From positions 744,001 to 808,000 of the forward strand of contig NZ_FSRT01000002.1 in NCBI RefSeq assembly GCF_900143015.1: a DNA stretch of 64,000 bases. Reading direction: 5' to 3'. Shown here piece by piece: positions 8,016-17,152 of the stretch. Under the pieces are notes generated by a model, which saw only the letters and a program-made list of their open reading frames with translations, was not told the DNA's origin and searched no databases. Positions within the stretch are counted from its first letter, which is position 1, and each line of letters opens with the position of its first letter. The position numbers were made by a program, and so were the translations under genes. The stretch comes from Fibrobacter sp. UWB11 (GTDB lineage Bacteria > Fibrobacterota > Fibrobacteria > Fibrobacterales > Fibrobacteraceae).

Positions 8016-9854
8016 TTAATCTCTAAGATTGGAAACCAATTCTTTCAAAATAGGATCGCCAATTTGTGATATCAACATTTCTGCATATTCGCTATTTTTG
8101 TTCTCTTTTATCAAATCAATACATTCCTTTATTTTATTTTCAGCAAAATTTCCTATTGTATTTTCTACAAAAAAACCAGAATTTAATATATCAAACATAT
8201 TGCCAGCAAAGAATGTTGATGGTTTATCTTCTACCAAATAATCCCTAACTTCCACATTTTGCCAAAAACCATTCTCTTCGTTATACACCCTTTTCAAAAA
8301 GACAACGTTATCACGCAGTAACTCCGTAAGAACAAATGGAGAATGTGTTGTCAGGAATATTTGACAATGCAGACCATTCGAAATATATCCATTCTCTCTA
8401 AGAGAGTCGCTTATCATTTTTAGTCCCGAAACAAATCTTTCAACCCAATGATATTGCCAGTCTGGATGTAAACAAGTGTCTGCTTCATCAATAAACAGGT
8501 ATACATTTCCACAACAATCTTTTTTCAGCGCAGAATACAAACGGTAATAAAACTTCACCAAATATCTTTCTCCAGAACTAAACGGTCTAGATAAAGAAAA
8601 CTCAAAAAATGGTGTATCCAGCAATAGGCTGTTGTAAAGCCTATTAATAATTTTCAACGAATCCTTGCTTCGAGCAACATTAAATTCATAGCCATCTTTT
8701 TGCGCCTTCCCAACTTTTTTACATTCATTAAGGATTTTTTTCATTTTATCACGTACTTCAAAAAATGAATCCCGATTCCATAATTTTAGATTGGATACAT
8801 CGTCAAAATAAATCAATTCATTTAAATCCTCGTCCGATTCAAATTTTTCATGACAGCAGTAATTCAGCAACAATGAGTAACGAAATTTATCATCTAAACT
8901 TAAAGTTTCAAATTTGCTTGCAAAATCTGTTCTTGATTGTTCTAATATTTTTTGTTTTGAAATATGGTCTAAGGACTGATATCCTTTTGTTTCACCCTTA
9001 TTTTGTAATTCAAAAATAAAATGCTGATTTATAAAAGCTTTTTCATTGCGCGACACAAGAATATTTATACATGCCAAAACATTTTCCAACATTGGTTTAA
9101 AGAACAACCTATTTGGAATATTAAAAAATTTTGAAATATATTCACCATTTTCAATTAAAAAATCATTCAATCTTTGATGTTCCATTTGAAGATATGCACT
9201 AAGTCGATCAAAGTCTTTGTACTTTTTATCCATCTCTTCACGGAGCATTGTTAAAGCACTCAAATCATAAGCCAATAAAGCATCTGTTGAAATGTTTTTC
9301 AAATTCAATGTCATAGGTGCATAAGACTTCGTTTCCCATCTATAATCCACATCATTGAAAATAGGCGAATAATACAGATATAATCCTTCAAGTAATGATT
9401 CTTCAGAAACATCCGCTAGATCATAACGTTTTTCGTTATATTCAACAAATGTATTTTCGGCTATGGAACATTTTATTTCAGATTCAACATTTGTAATATA
9501 ACCATACTCTTTTTTCTCATCATCAACACATAACAACACATACTTCTCTTCACATTTATTATATCCAGCAGTAATCTTTGCTATTTTTTTTAAAAGTTGC
9601 GTTTTACCAGCACCATTATCACCGATAAATACTTTCAAATCAGAAATATTTTCCGAAAAGAATGATGAAGGATTATATCCTCCCTTTTTGCAAATACTTT
9701 TATTTATTGTAAATACAAGTTGTTGTTCATCTTTTTGAACACAATATTCAGATGAGAGATTAACAAAAAAATTTTCAAATAAACAGGAGCCACTAGAATC
9801 AAACTCGTCTAATGGAATATATTTATCAATCCAAAATGCAATATATTTTTTCAT
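8016..9854 (-). CDS. AAA ATPase, PtuA-like (Septu-type)
   Basis: ABC-type ATPase of 612 residues: Walker A GDNGAGKT (78-85), signature SSGE (426-429), Walker B YLFIDEAD (452-459) and H-loop LTTHS (His504). The long insertion between Walker A and the signature is typical of RecF/SMC-like defence ATPases. With the HNH gene 4 bases downstream it forms a PtuAB-like pair, in which the ATPase is thought to hold the nuclease in check until infection. It starts 17 bases after the STAND NTPase stop, which suggests these three genes are made together. Strongly A+T-rich. Confidence 0.78.
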   Translation of the reverse strand: MKKYIAFWIDKYIPLDEFDSSGSCLFENFFVNLSSEYCVQKDEQQLVFTINKSICKKGGYNPSSFFSENISDLKVFIGDNGAGKTQLLKKIAKITAGYNKCEEKYVLLCVDDEKKEYGYITNVESEIKCSIAENTFVEYNEKRYDLADVSEESLLEGLYLYYSPIFNDVDYRWETKSYAPMTLNLKNISTDALLAYDLSALTMLREEMDKKYKDFDRLSAYLQMEHQRLNDFLIENGEYISKFFNIPNRLFFKPMLENVLACINILVSRNEKAFINQHFIFELQNKGETKGYQSLDHISKQKILEQSRTDFASKFETLSLDDKFRYSLLLNYCCHEKFESDEDLNELIYFDDVSNLKLWNRDSFFEVRDKMKKILNECKKVGKAQKDGYEFNVARSKDSLKIINRLYNSLLLDTPFFEFSLSRPFSSGERYLVKFYYRLYSALKKDCCGNVYLFIDEADTCLHPDWQYHWVERFVSGLKMISDSLRENGYISNGLHCQIFLTTHSPFVLTELLRDNVVFLKRVYNEENGFWQNVEVRDYLVEDKPSTFFAGNMFDILNSGFFVENTIGNFAENKIKECIDLIKENKNSEYAEMLISQIGDPILKELVSNLRD

Positions 9855-9871
9855 AATTACCGCTCTTTCTC

Positions 9872-12800
9872 TTATTGATTCATAAAATGGTTCATTTTAA
9901 CATAAGGTTTCCCTGACCTCATATATCCAACTCCAGACAATGTCATCCAGTCATCACTTTCTTCTTCTTTTAAAGAAGAAACAGCAATCCTTTTTTCTCC
10001 AAGAATCGTCCATGCAATTTTAAGTCCACGTTTTTTTAACGCAATTAAAAATTCATTTTTTCTAACCATCAAACATGAGGGATGGTTTTCATTAACAGAA
10101 GGATCTTTACAAACAACATGACCTGTTTCATCAGCAAACTCACCATCTTTGATTCCCTGATGTAAACCCATTAATTCGCATAATTCTTTTGAGGGTTTCA
10201 TAAATGAAAAAAGATCTTTTTTAGAATGATCATACTCATTTTCCCAATAATAACAGTAGGTTGTCAACGCAACTGATGCTACGTTTTTCTCATTCAAGTC
10301 ACCAATCGTATCCCAATCATAATCATTACCATATTCAGCTTCATAAGCTCTAGACCAACAATACTCTCTAGAATAAGTCCTATAACATTGCTGTTTTTCA
10401 GGCAATTGCATTCCATAAAAATTACTTCCTTTTGACCAGTGCAAAAAAGAATTGAAATCGCGATCAGTCATAATGTAACTTTTTATCTCACACTCAAACT
10501 GTTTTCCGATATTAAATGTTTTACGCAATTGATTAGGCTGAATCAAAATTATTGATTGCTCTAAAATAATCCAATCATTATTGTTAGCATCTTTCTCTAA
10601 AAGAAAGTTTTCTATAGAAGGATAGTTATTTTTCTTTGAAATCCATTTTTTATTTTTTTGGTTCCAACGCCATTCTTTCTTGAACCGAGAATAAAATACG
10701 TCATCTGCATTATAAATAGATTTTGTTATAGTTGTCGGATCAAAATCTCTTACAAAGGGTTCAAAGCTCCCCTTATACGAACCTTTTTTCATTTGGCAAT
10801 TATCAGACACTCTTGCAAGCAAATCATAGAAAGCAATCCACTGATATTTTTTTCCTATCCGTTCACATATATTTCCAAAACGTTCGCCATGAGACACACT
10901 CATATCAAATTCACCGTGAATATTATAGTCATACCCACTATCTTTTAGAATCCACATTATGGCGTAATTACTCAATAAATTGGTATCAATATTCCAATCA
11001 TCAAAAGCACTATCCCAAACATATCTTCCAAAATCTCCATAATGCGATGTTCCTCGACCATATTCTGTTGTCATGGAATGTAGAATTATATTTATTGCAT
11101 ATTCTGGAGAACTAACAACCTTTTTTCCATAAGGAATCAAGTTTGCATCAACATCACTATTTGTGGGGAAATGCGTCGGCATTACACTTCTATATGGTGG
11201 ATAAATTTTCCTTATGTCAAAATCAAATTTTATACCTAAATATTTCCCATATTCAATTGTATTCATTGCATAATCACGTAATAAAATATCAGGAATAACA
11301 TTTACAGGCTCAAAAATATTTTTATACACGCATTCGCACAATCTTTTTATACAATCTCTATCAAAATTGTTTGTCACACATCCAAAAGCAACTGCGTACA
11401 TTCTCTGCAAAACATATGGATCATTCACATTCTTAAACTTATCTAACAAGAAAATCAAAACATCTATTTTATTTTTCAGCAAATTTACAAGAGCTGCTGA
11501 TGATTCATCTCGTACTTCTCTATTCATTGATGTCAAAAACCAAATCAACATTTGGCCTAATAACCGAGTTGATTCATCAGATAATAATTCTAAATCATCG
11601 TTATGCCAAGTCCAATCAATTATTCGTTTAACATTATTTATATCAGAGTCATCTTGTGTACTTATAAAAATAGACCATTCAGCATCCCGGTTTCCCATAC
11701 TTAATGGGAATAAATATTCATGAAGATAATCGCTATTTAATGCACATTCAGGCTTTGAGCACAAAAGTAGAAGCGTGTCTAGCCATTTATTTTTATAATA
11801 TTTTTCTGGCAAAATATATGTAATTATGTAATTATGAATTTTTCTTATATCTATTTTCTTACGCCACAACAGCCCTTCAATAAAAGGCTCTTGCGTTGCT
11901 ATGATATCTTCATCCGCAATTATTTCGAAAAGTTCCAAATCATAATTATCTGGTAAAAGAATTGCCCACGCATTCAAAAGCCCAACATAATTGAAAAAAC
12001 CAAATTCAGATGTAACATACTCATGCAATGAACCACCATCTTTAAACATTAATTTAATATTTTCAGGATTATGTTCTGTTCCGAGCAAAGCTTTCGCGAC
12101 CAATAAATCATAATATCTTTCATAAGCAAACAATATACTTACTTTTTTTTCTTTATCATAAGATTTTATTAGAATTCCCTCAGACACTAATTCACTAAAA
12201 ATATCTACAGCTCTAATTCCTGAACTACAGAATGATTCATCTAGTGATTTGAGAGCGCATTCGCTAGATATCAGTTCTTTTTTTTGTTTCAACATTTCTA
12301 AAGCAATATTTTCTATAGATGTTCTTATTAAATACAGTGAAGGATCTATATTATATTTTCTTGAAATTCTTTCATTAACATCTTCAATATAGTTTTTGAA
12401 AATATCAAGAAGACTATTGAACCCACTAGGAATTTCGTGCAATCCTCTTTTTTTTAACAATTCACAAAAAAGTTTTAAAAATAAAGGGTTAGAAAATTCA
12501 GGATTCAGCATGGGCGTATTTGGAAGATTTATTTCATAATATTCAAAAAAGTGTTTAACAGCCTCAAAAGAAGCCATGTTAAATCCTTTATGCGTAACAA
12601 GGCAAAGTAAAGATTGTACCCGCTCAGATATAACATAATCTTTATATTCTGAACGAACACTTAAAACAACCCCAACATTGGGATATTTGCGAATATCGTT
12701 CAGAAACATTTCCAAATTTTGCGCCCAGAAATTCGGAACATCACATTCATTTAACGCGTCTATAAAAATCAAACATCGACAACGCTTTAACCAACCATAT

Positions 12801-13573
12801 AGATTAAGGCAACGCAAAAAGATTATCTCATCCCATTTTACCGACATCTTTTCTAAAAATTGTTTCCAAAGACTTCCCCTTTCAAAGGTATTCCCCAAAA
12901 AAAGACAAGTCCATTTTTTACACTGAAGTCTTTTCGTAGCTATATCAGCAAGCAAATGCGATTTGCCAGAACCAGCTTTACCTACAATTAACATTATTTG
13001 ATTTTGTATGAAACGCCCTGATTCATTAAAAAATTTCTGCAGTTTCCTTAATTCGTTTCCAGCATCATTTATTTTTACTTCATTATATTGTATCTGATTT
13101 TTGATTTCTTTTGGTACCGTTTGTTTTTTTAGGTTCAATCCACACATATAAATATTCACCAACATTTTGTTGGCTTTTTCGATTTCGTTTTTTAAAGAAT
13201 CAAGATCAACAGGCTTTCTTCTATTTTTTTCAAAAGAAAAATAAAAATTCGCTATAAAATCTACACTTTGTTTAAAATTATCAACTAAGTTATCGTATTG
13301 AGAATTTCCAACCAATCCTACACCATTGCTTTTTTCACTAAATCCCTTAAAATAGGGAAACATACAGCTAAGGCTATCTTCATCTTTAGCTAACATTTTA
13401 AAATTTTCTTCAATTGGCAAATTCACATGCAATTCAGGCGTATAACGAGGGCCTAACTTGAAAATACTATCATCAAGTTTTCTTTTTAAAACATCTAATG
13501 AAAAAATTTTCCGAAAATCCAATATTATAGGTATAATTTTTGGTATTGAATTCAGTATAGTTAAAATAGACAT
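9872..13573 (-). CDS. Large STAND/NACHT-like NTPase, candidate Avs-type phage sensor
   Basis: Protein of 1233 residues when started at the ATG at 13573, which has AAAAAGG seven to eight bases upstream; a TTG 18 bases earlier would overlap hsdS and is less likely. After a hydrophobic N-terminal helix comes a conserved-looking block RYTPELHVNLPI (about 43-54), then Walker A GKAGSGKS (198-205), Walker B LIFIDALNE (268-276) and a sensor strand VVLSVRSEY. The remaining 900 residues look helical, as in STAND signal-transducing ATPases. No Mrr, PLD, Cap4, TIR or SIR2 effector is visible, so the effector may be encoded nearby. Strongly A+T-rich. The fold is well supported; the defence role is inferred from context. 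Confidence 0.7.
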   Translation of the reverse strand: MSILTILNSIPKIIPIILDFRKIFSLDVLKRKLDDSIFKLGPRYTPELHVNLPIEENFKMLAKDEDSLSCMFPYFKGFSEKSNGVGLVGNSQYDNLVDNFKQSVDFIANFYFSFEKNRRKPVDLDSLKNEIEKANKMLVNIYMCGLNLKKQTVPKEIKNQIQYNEVKINDAGNELRKLQKFFNESGRFIQNQIMLIVGKAGSGKSHLLADIATKRLQCKKWTCLFLGNTFERGSLWKQFLEKMSVKWDEIIFLRCLNLYGWLKRCRCLIFIDALNECDVPNFWAQNLEMFLNDIRKYPNVGVVLSVRSEYKDYVISERVQSLLCLVTHKGFNMASFEAVKHFFEYYEINLPNTPMLNPEFSNPLFLKLFCELLKKRGLHEIPSGFNSLLDIFKNYIEDVNERISRKYNIDPSLYLIRTSIENIALEMLKQKKELISSECALKSLDESFCSSGIRAVDIFSELVSEGILIKSYDKEKKVSILFAYERYYDLLVAKALLGTEHNPENIKLMFKDGGSLHEYVTSEFGFFNYVGLLNAWAILLPDNYDLELFEIIADEDIIATQEPFIEGLLWRKKIDIRKIHNYIITYILPEKYYKNKWLDTLLLLCSKPECALNSDYLHEYLFPLSMGNRDAEWSIFISTQDDSDINNVKRIIDWTWHNDDLELLSDESTRLLGQMLIWFLTSMNREVRDESSAALVNLLKNKIDVLIFLLDKFKNVNDPYVLQRMYAVAFGCVTNNFDRDCIKRLCECVYKNIFEPVNVIPDILLRDYAMNTIEYGKYLGIKFDFDIRKIYPPYRSVMPTHFPTNSDVDANLIPYGKKVVSSPEYAINIILHSMTTEYGRGTSHYGDFGRYVWDSAFDDWNIDTNLLSNYAIMWILKDSGYDYNIHGEFDMSVSHGERFGNICERIGKKYQWIAFYDLLARVSDNCQMKKGSYKGSFEPFVRDFDPTTITKSIYNADDVFYSRFKKEWRWNQKNKKWISKKNNYPSIENFLLEKDANNNDWIILEQSIILIQPNQLRKTFNIGKQFECEIKSYIMTDRDFNSFLHWSKGSNFYGMQLPEKQQCYRTYSREYCWSRAYEAEYGNDYDWDTIGDLNEKNVASVALTTYCYYWENEYDHSKKDLFSFMKPSKELCELMGLHQGIKDGEFADETGHVVCKDPSVNENHPSCLMVRKNEFLIALKKRGLKIAWTILGEKRIAVSSLKEEESDDWMTLSGVGYMRSGKPYVKMNHFMNQ

Positions 13574-13587
13574 ATATTGTACCTTTT

Positions 13588-14778
13588 TCAATGTACCACT
13601 ACTTGGCCGTTCATGAGGAGTGGGAGGAGTTTGTCGCGGAGGGTGGTGAGTTTTTGATTTTCAGCAATCAACCTTTCTTTCTTTTTCATGAATGATTGAT
13701 ACATTTCATCAAATTTATACATCAACTCTTTTGGTGGATGAGCCCAAGGGGTTGCTATAAAAGAGTCTGTCTGAAAATTCTTTATACCACTTGTCTTTCC
13801 TTCAAAGTTGAAGAAAATATCACTTGCATAGAATTTCTGCCACATTTCAAAGAAATAAGAAGCGCATTTGGCATCTTTCAATCGAATAATTTGACAGAAA
13901 TTTGAGCACGTCATGGGAGAATCAAAACGATTTAATGTATTCCGCGTTACAAAAGTGGCTCTTCCCGTAGATTGCGTTGGGCTACCTCCAGATATTTCAA
14001 CAATGATGTCATTCGGATTCAGAATACGATCTTTCTTTTTTGTTGAAATATAACGGACGGGCATATCTACCATATCAACGATATCAGCTCCACGAACACA
14101 GTGTACACGAATGTCATCTTCGGAAGCCTCTTCTTTTCCCCATTCTCCATTAAAATTTTTCTCAATAAATTCAGATATAGGAGCAACATCCCACCCCACT
14201 GGTATTTCGCGTTTGAGGGTTGAGTTGTAGGTCATGGGGCCGCCGGTGGTTTTGTAGGGGTGGCCGTTTTTGTCGGGGAAGTCGTATTGAACGAACCAGT
14301 AGTCGTATAGGCGTTTTGCCATTGCTTCGAGTTTCTGGTTCATCTTTTTGTTCAGGGCGATTTTATCATCTAATGCGGAAAGGACGGAAGCAATTTTCTT
14401 TTGGTCATCATATTTAGGCAAATAAACGACTAAATTTGAGATTATTTCTTGAGTTAGTAGAGGCTGAGCAGCCCCTACATGCTTTTTATTCAAATCAAGA
14501 AGTTTTAATAAATAATAAACGCAATCCTTACTGAATCCATCTTTAACAGTAACAGATATCGCATTATCAGAGACCCAACACTTACCATCATATTTTTGAA
14601 CACTTCCACAATTAGCACCAACACGACCAACGATGATGTTGTTTTCATAATTATATTCAGCAACATAATCTATAATCCCATTTCCACCAAAAACAGGAAA
14701 GGGACCTTTAGAATTCGGTCTTAATCTACCATTATAAAAGTTTAAAACATCACCCAATTTGTATTTCGTCATTTCCAT
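13588..14778 (-). CDS. hsdS: Type I restriction-modification specificity subunit
   Basis: HsdS sets the DNA target of the type I enzyme. Two target-recognition domains are visible: TRD1 begins KYKLGDVLNF and ends in a coiled-coil spacer (KKIASVLSALDDKIALN...KRLYDYWF); TRD2 begins VGWDVAPISEF and ends with a second helix and LRDKLLPLLMNG. The ATG at 14778 is preferred; an in-frame ATG at 14817 lacks a ribosome binding site, and 14772 is another option. Base composition is mosaic: the spacer (about 14215-14350) and the extreme 3' end are G+C-rich like hsdM, while both TRDs are A+T-rich, which fits TRD exchange. Confidence 0.9.
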   Translation of the reverse strand: MEMTKYKLGDVLNFYNGRLRPNSKGPFPVFGGNGIIDYVAEYNYENNIIVGRVGANCGSVQKYDGKCWVSDNAISVTVKDGFSKDCVYYLLKLLDLNKKHVGAAQPLLTQEIISNLVVYLPKYDDQKKIASVLSALDDKIALNKKMNQKLEAMAKRLYDYWFVQYDFPDKNGHPYKTTGGPMTYNSTLKREIPVGWDVAPISEFIEKNFNGEWGKEEASEDDIRVHCVRGADIVDMVDMPVRYISTKKKDRILNPNDIIVEISGGSPTQSTGRATFVTRNTLNRFDSPMTCSNFCQIIRLKDAKCASYFFEMWQKFYASDIFFNFEGKTSGIKNFQTDSFIATPWAHPPKELMYKFDEMYQSFMKKKERLIAENQKLTTLRDKLLPLLMNGQVVVH

Positions 14779-14873
14779 ATTCGTTTTTCTCAAACTCTCA
14801 TTTAGATTGCTTCCCATTCGCTACGCTCAGGGCTGGCTTGCTATCGCTCCTCGCAACGACTTTCTCTCGAATA

Positions 14874-15185
14874 CTAATTTCTCCCGCGAAGAATTCTTTC
14901 CGAGCGTATCTTTCTGAACTCTTCTTCTATACGATCTTTCATAGTTCCTTCAATTATGGGAAACCGAGAATTACGAGCTCTTCTTTCCGCTTCCTGCCAA
15001 TCAAGCTGTTCTTGGCGTTTTTCGCTTTTGCGCTTTCCTTCTGCTAACCGTTCTTTTTCTTCTCTTCTTTTTTCTGCATTTTCCTCATATTCCAATTGCA
15101 TCTTAGCAATATCTTTTGAAACTCTAATAGCCCTTATCGCAACAATAAGAGACGCTAAACTAATAACTATTGCGATTATTTCCAT
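14874..15185 (-). CDS. Small membrane-anchored coiled-coil protein between hsdM and hsdS
   Basis: Protein of 103 residues, not recognised. One hydrophobic N-terminal helix (about residues 2-22, EIIAIVISLASLIVAI) is followed by about 60 residues of very charged helix rich in E, K and R (EKRREEKERLAEGKRKSEKR), then a short tail. The likely topology is membrane anchor plus cytoplasmic coiled coil. It sits 56-95 bases ahead of hsdS, depending on the hsdS start, and 62 bases after another small protein of the same design. It may tether or regulate the restriction complex, or be an independent toxin; neither can be shown here. Confidence 0.55.
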   Translation of the reverse strand: MEIIAIVISLASLIVAIRAIRVSKDIAKMQLEYEENAEKRREEKERLAEGKRKSEKRQEQLDWQEAERRARNSRFPIIEGTMKDRIEEEFRKIRSERILRGRN

Positions 15186-15247
15186 AAAAACATTCCTTAG
15201 ATTCTTAAACTACGATTACGATCTACCCAGAAAGACACAATCCAAAG

Positions 15248-15481
15248 CTAATCTTTTCCTAACTGTTTTTGTAAATAGTTGATTTTTGCATGTTTTGCAC
15301 GCATGCCATCACTCATTGGAAATGGTGTAGAGTCCATCTCTTTGATAGCATCAAGTTCATCTTGCATCGATCGCATTTCATCTTTTCGTTGCTTTTTATA
15401 AATGACAATAGGAACTATGACAGATGCAACTACTGCCAAAAGTGAAAACAATCCAGAATTTTGATTTATCCATTCCAACAT
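15248..15481 (-). CDS. Small single-helix membrane protein between hsdM and hsdS
   Basis: Protein of 77 residues, not recognised. A hydrophobic helix (about 10-28, GLFSLLAVVASVIVPIVIY) is followed by a basic stretch KKQRKDEM and a charged helix. It begins 21 bases after hsdM ends. The same plan as the next gene (membrane helix, then charged helix) suggests the two act together or are distant duplicates, although their sequences are not clearly alike. Confidence 0.5.
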   Translation of the reverse strand: MLEWINQNSGLFSLLAVVASVIVPIVIYKKQRKDEMRSMQDELDAIKEMDSTPFPMSDGMRAKHAKINYLQKQLGKD

Positions 15482-15502
15482 TTCTTTATTCCTTTACTAG
15501 AC

Positions 15503-17152
15503 CTAATTGAATTTCAAGTTGCTCAGTTGTTTCTGTATTTCCTTCTCGAGTTTGTGGCTTTCGGCGAACATGGCGGCGAGTTCTTCGGTGTCGGCTTTCA
15601 TCTGGGCGTTGAATTCGTCCTCGGTAATATCCACGTAGTCTATCTTGATGTCGAAATACTGGCCGGCGCTCAGGCTGTAGCCTTTTTCCTTGACTTCGCC
15701 GTAGGTCACGACTACGCTGAAGTCTTCGACGGCTTTGGCCTTGCGAAAGGTGGTCACGATTTTCTCGATTTCGTCGTCTTCGAGGCGGACTTTCTTGAGG
15801 CCGTTCGCGTCCTTGTATTCCTTGCCGAGTTTGCTTGCGTCAACGAGGGTGACTTTGTCGTTGTCGGTCTTTTTGCGGGTCTTGTCGAAGAAGAGCACGC
15901 TCACGTTGGTGCCGGTGTTCGCGAACACGTTGCTCGGCATGCTGACCACGCCATAGACGATGTGTTCGTCAACGATGCGTTCGAGGATTTTGTGCTCGAT
16001 GCCGGATTTCGCGGTGATGAACCCGGTGGGGATAACGATGGCGCCCTTGCCGCCTGCCTTGATGCTGTTTACCACGTGCTGGATAAAGCAGGTGTAGATG
16101 GCCATGCTTTCCTTTTTCTTGTTCGGGACTTTCGGCACGCCTGCCCAGAAGCGGGCGTTCCATTTCTTTTCGATGTCGTCGCGGGTGTCGCTGAAGTCCA
16201 TCTTGAAGGGCGGATTACTCACTACGTAATCGAACTGCTTGAGGCTCTTGCCGTCGTCGCTCTTGTGGTAGGGTTCCAGGAGGGTGTCGCCCTGCACGGC
16301 GTGATCGAGGCTCGAAACGAGTCCGTTCAAGAGCAGGTTCAGCTTGAGCATTTTGTTACTGCGCTGCGAGATGTCTTGCGCAAAGATGGTGCAGCGGTCT
16401 TCGCCAATCTGGTGGCTGAGCGCCATGAGCAAGGTGCCGGTGCCTGCGCTGGGGTCGTAGCATTCTACGTTGTGCAGGTCGGCGTTATCGCCCACCAAGA
16501 GGCGGGCCATGATTTTCGCGATGGCCTTGGGGGTGTAATATTCGGCGTACTTGCCGCCGCCTGCGGTGTTGTAGTCCTTGAGCAGGTATTCGAAGATGTC
16601 AGAGAAAAAGTCGTAGTGTTCGGCGAAGGCGTCTTCGAAGCTGAAGTTCACGAGTTTATCGACAAGGGCGCGGGCGAAGTTTGCACGCTGGGCGTCGTCG
16701 GTCACGAAGATGGTGAGCTTTTCAAAGATGGGGATTTTCGTTTCTTGTGCGGTCTTGGTGTAGAATACGTCCAGGTTGTCCTTCGCGATGGCGACCATGG
16801 TCTCGTCAAAAATGACGTCGAAGTCGCCCTTGGCCTGCTTGTTCCAGAGGTTTGCAATCAGGTAGTCGGGCTTGAACACCGGGACTTCGGGCGGCAAGAA
16901 GAGGCTCACCTTTTCGCGGTCGGCCTTGGAGAGTTTCGCGTATTCCTCTTCCCACTTGTCAGATTTTTTGAGTGCCTTCAGGCAAGGGTCATTAATTTTC
17001 TTGAGTTCGTAGCCGAACTTGTCGGCCATAAACTTATACAAAAACACCTGGGTGATAATCTTGTATTCGTTGCCGTCATTGCCCATGCCGTACGTTTGGC
17101 AAGTGGCCTTGAGAGAGTCGATAAGGGCAATGGTCTTGTCTTTGATGTTCAT
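15503..17152 (-). CDS. hsdM: Type I restriction-modification methyltransferase subunit
   Basis: HsdM of 549 residues, the N6-adenine methyltransferase of the type I complex. Visible: an N-terminal HsdM helical domain, YYTPKAIAKIMARLL ahead of the SAM-binding motif DPSAGTGTLLMAL, and the catalytic motif IV NPPF in YVVSNPPFKMDF. The start codon follows the hsdR stop without an intervening base. Codon use is G+C-richer than in the distal genes of the same block. Confidence 0.95.
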   Translation of the reverse strand: MNIKDKTIALIDSLKATCQTYGMGNDGNEYKIITQVFLYKFMADKFGYELKKINDPCLKALKKSDKWEEEYAKLSKADREKVSLFLPPEVPVFKPDYLIANLWNKQAKGDFDVIFDETMVAIAKDNLDVFYTKTAQETKIPIFEKLTIFVTDDAQRANFARALVDKLVNFSFEDAFAEHYDFFSDIFEYLLKDYNTAGGGKYAEYYTPKAIAKIMARLLVGDNADLHNVECYDPSAGTGTLLMALSHQIGEDRCTIFAQDISQRSNKMLKLNLLLNGLVSSLDHAVQGDTLLEPYHKSDDGKSLKQFDYVVSNPPFKMDFSDTRDDIEKKWNARFWAGVPKVPNKKKESMAIYTCFIQHVVNSIKAGGKGAIVIPTGFITAKSGIEHKILERIVDEHIVYGVVSMPSNVFANTGTNVSVLFFDKTRKKTDNDKVTLVDASKLGKEYKDANGLKKVRLEDDEIEKIVTTFRKAKAVEDFSVVVTYGEVKEKGYSLSAGQYFDIKIDYVDITEDEFNAQMKADTEELAAMFAESHKLEKEIQKQLSNLKFN

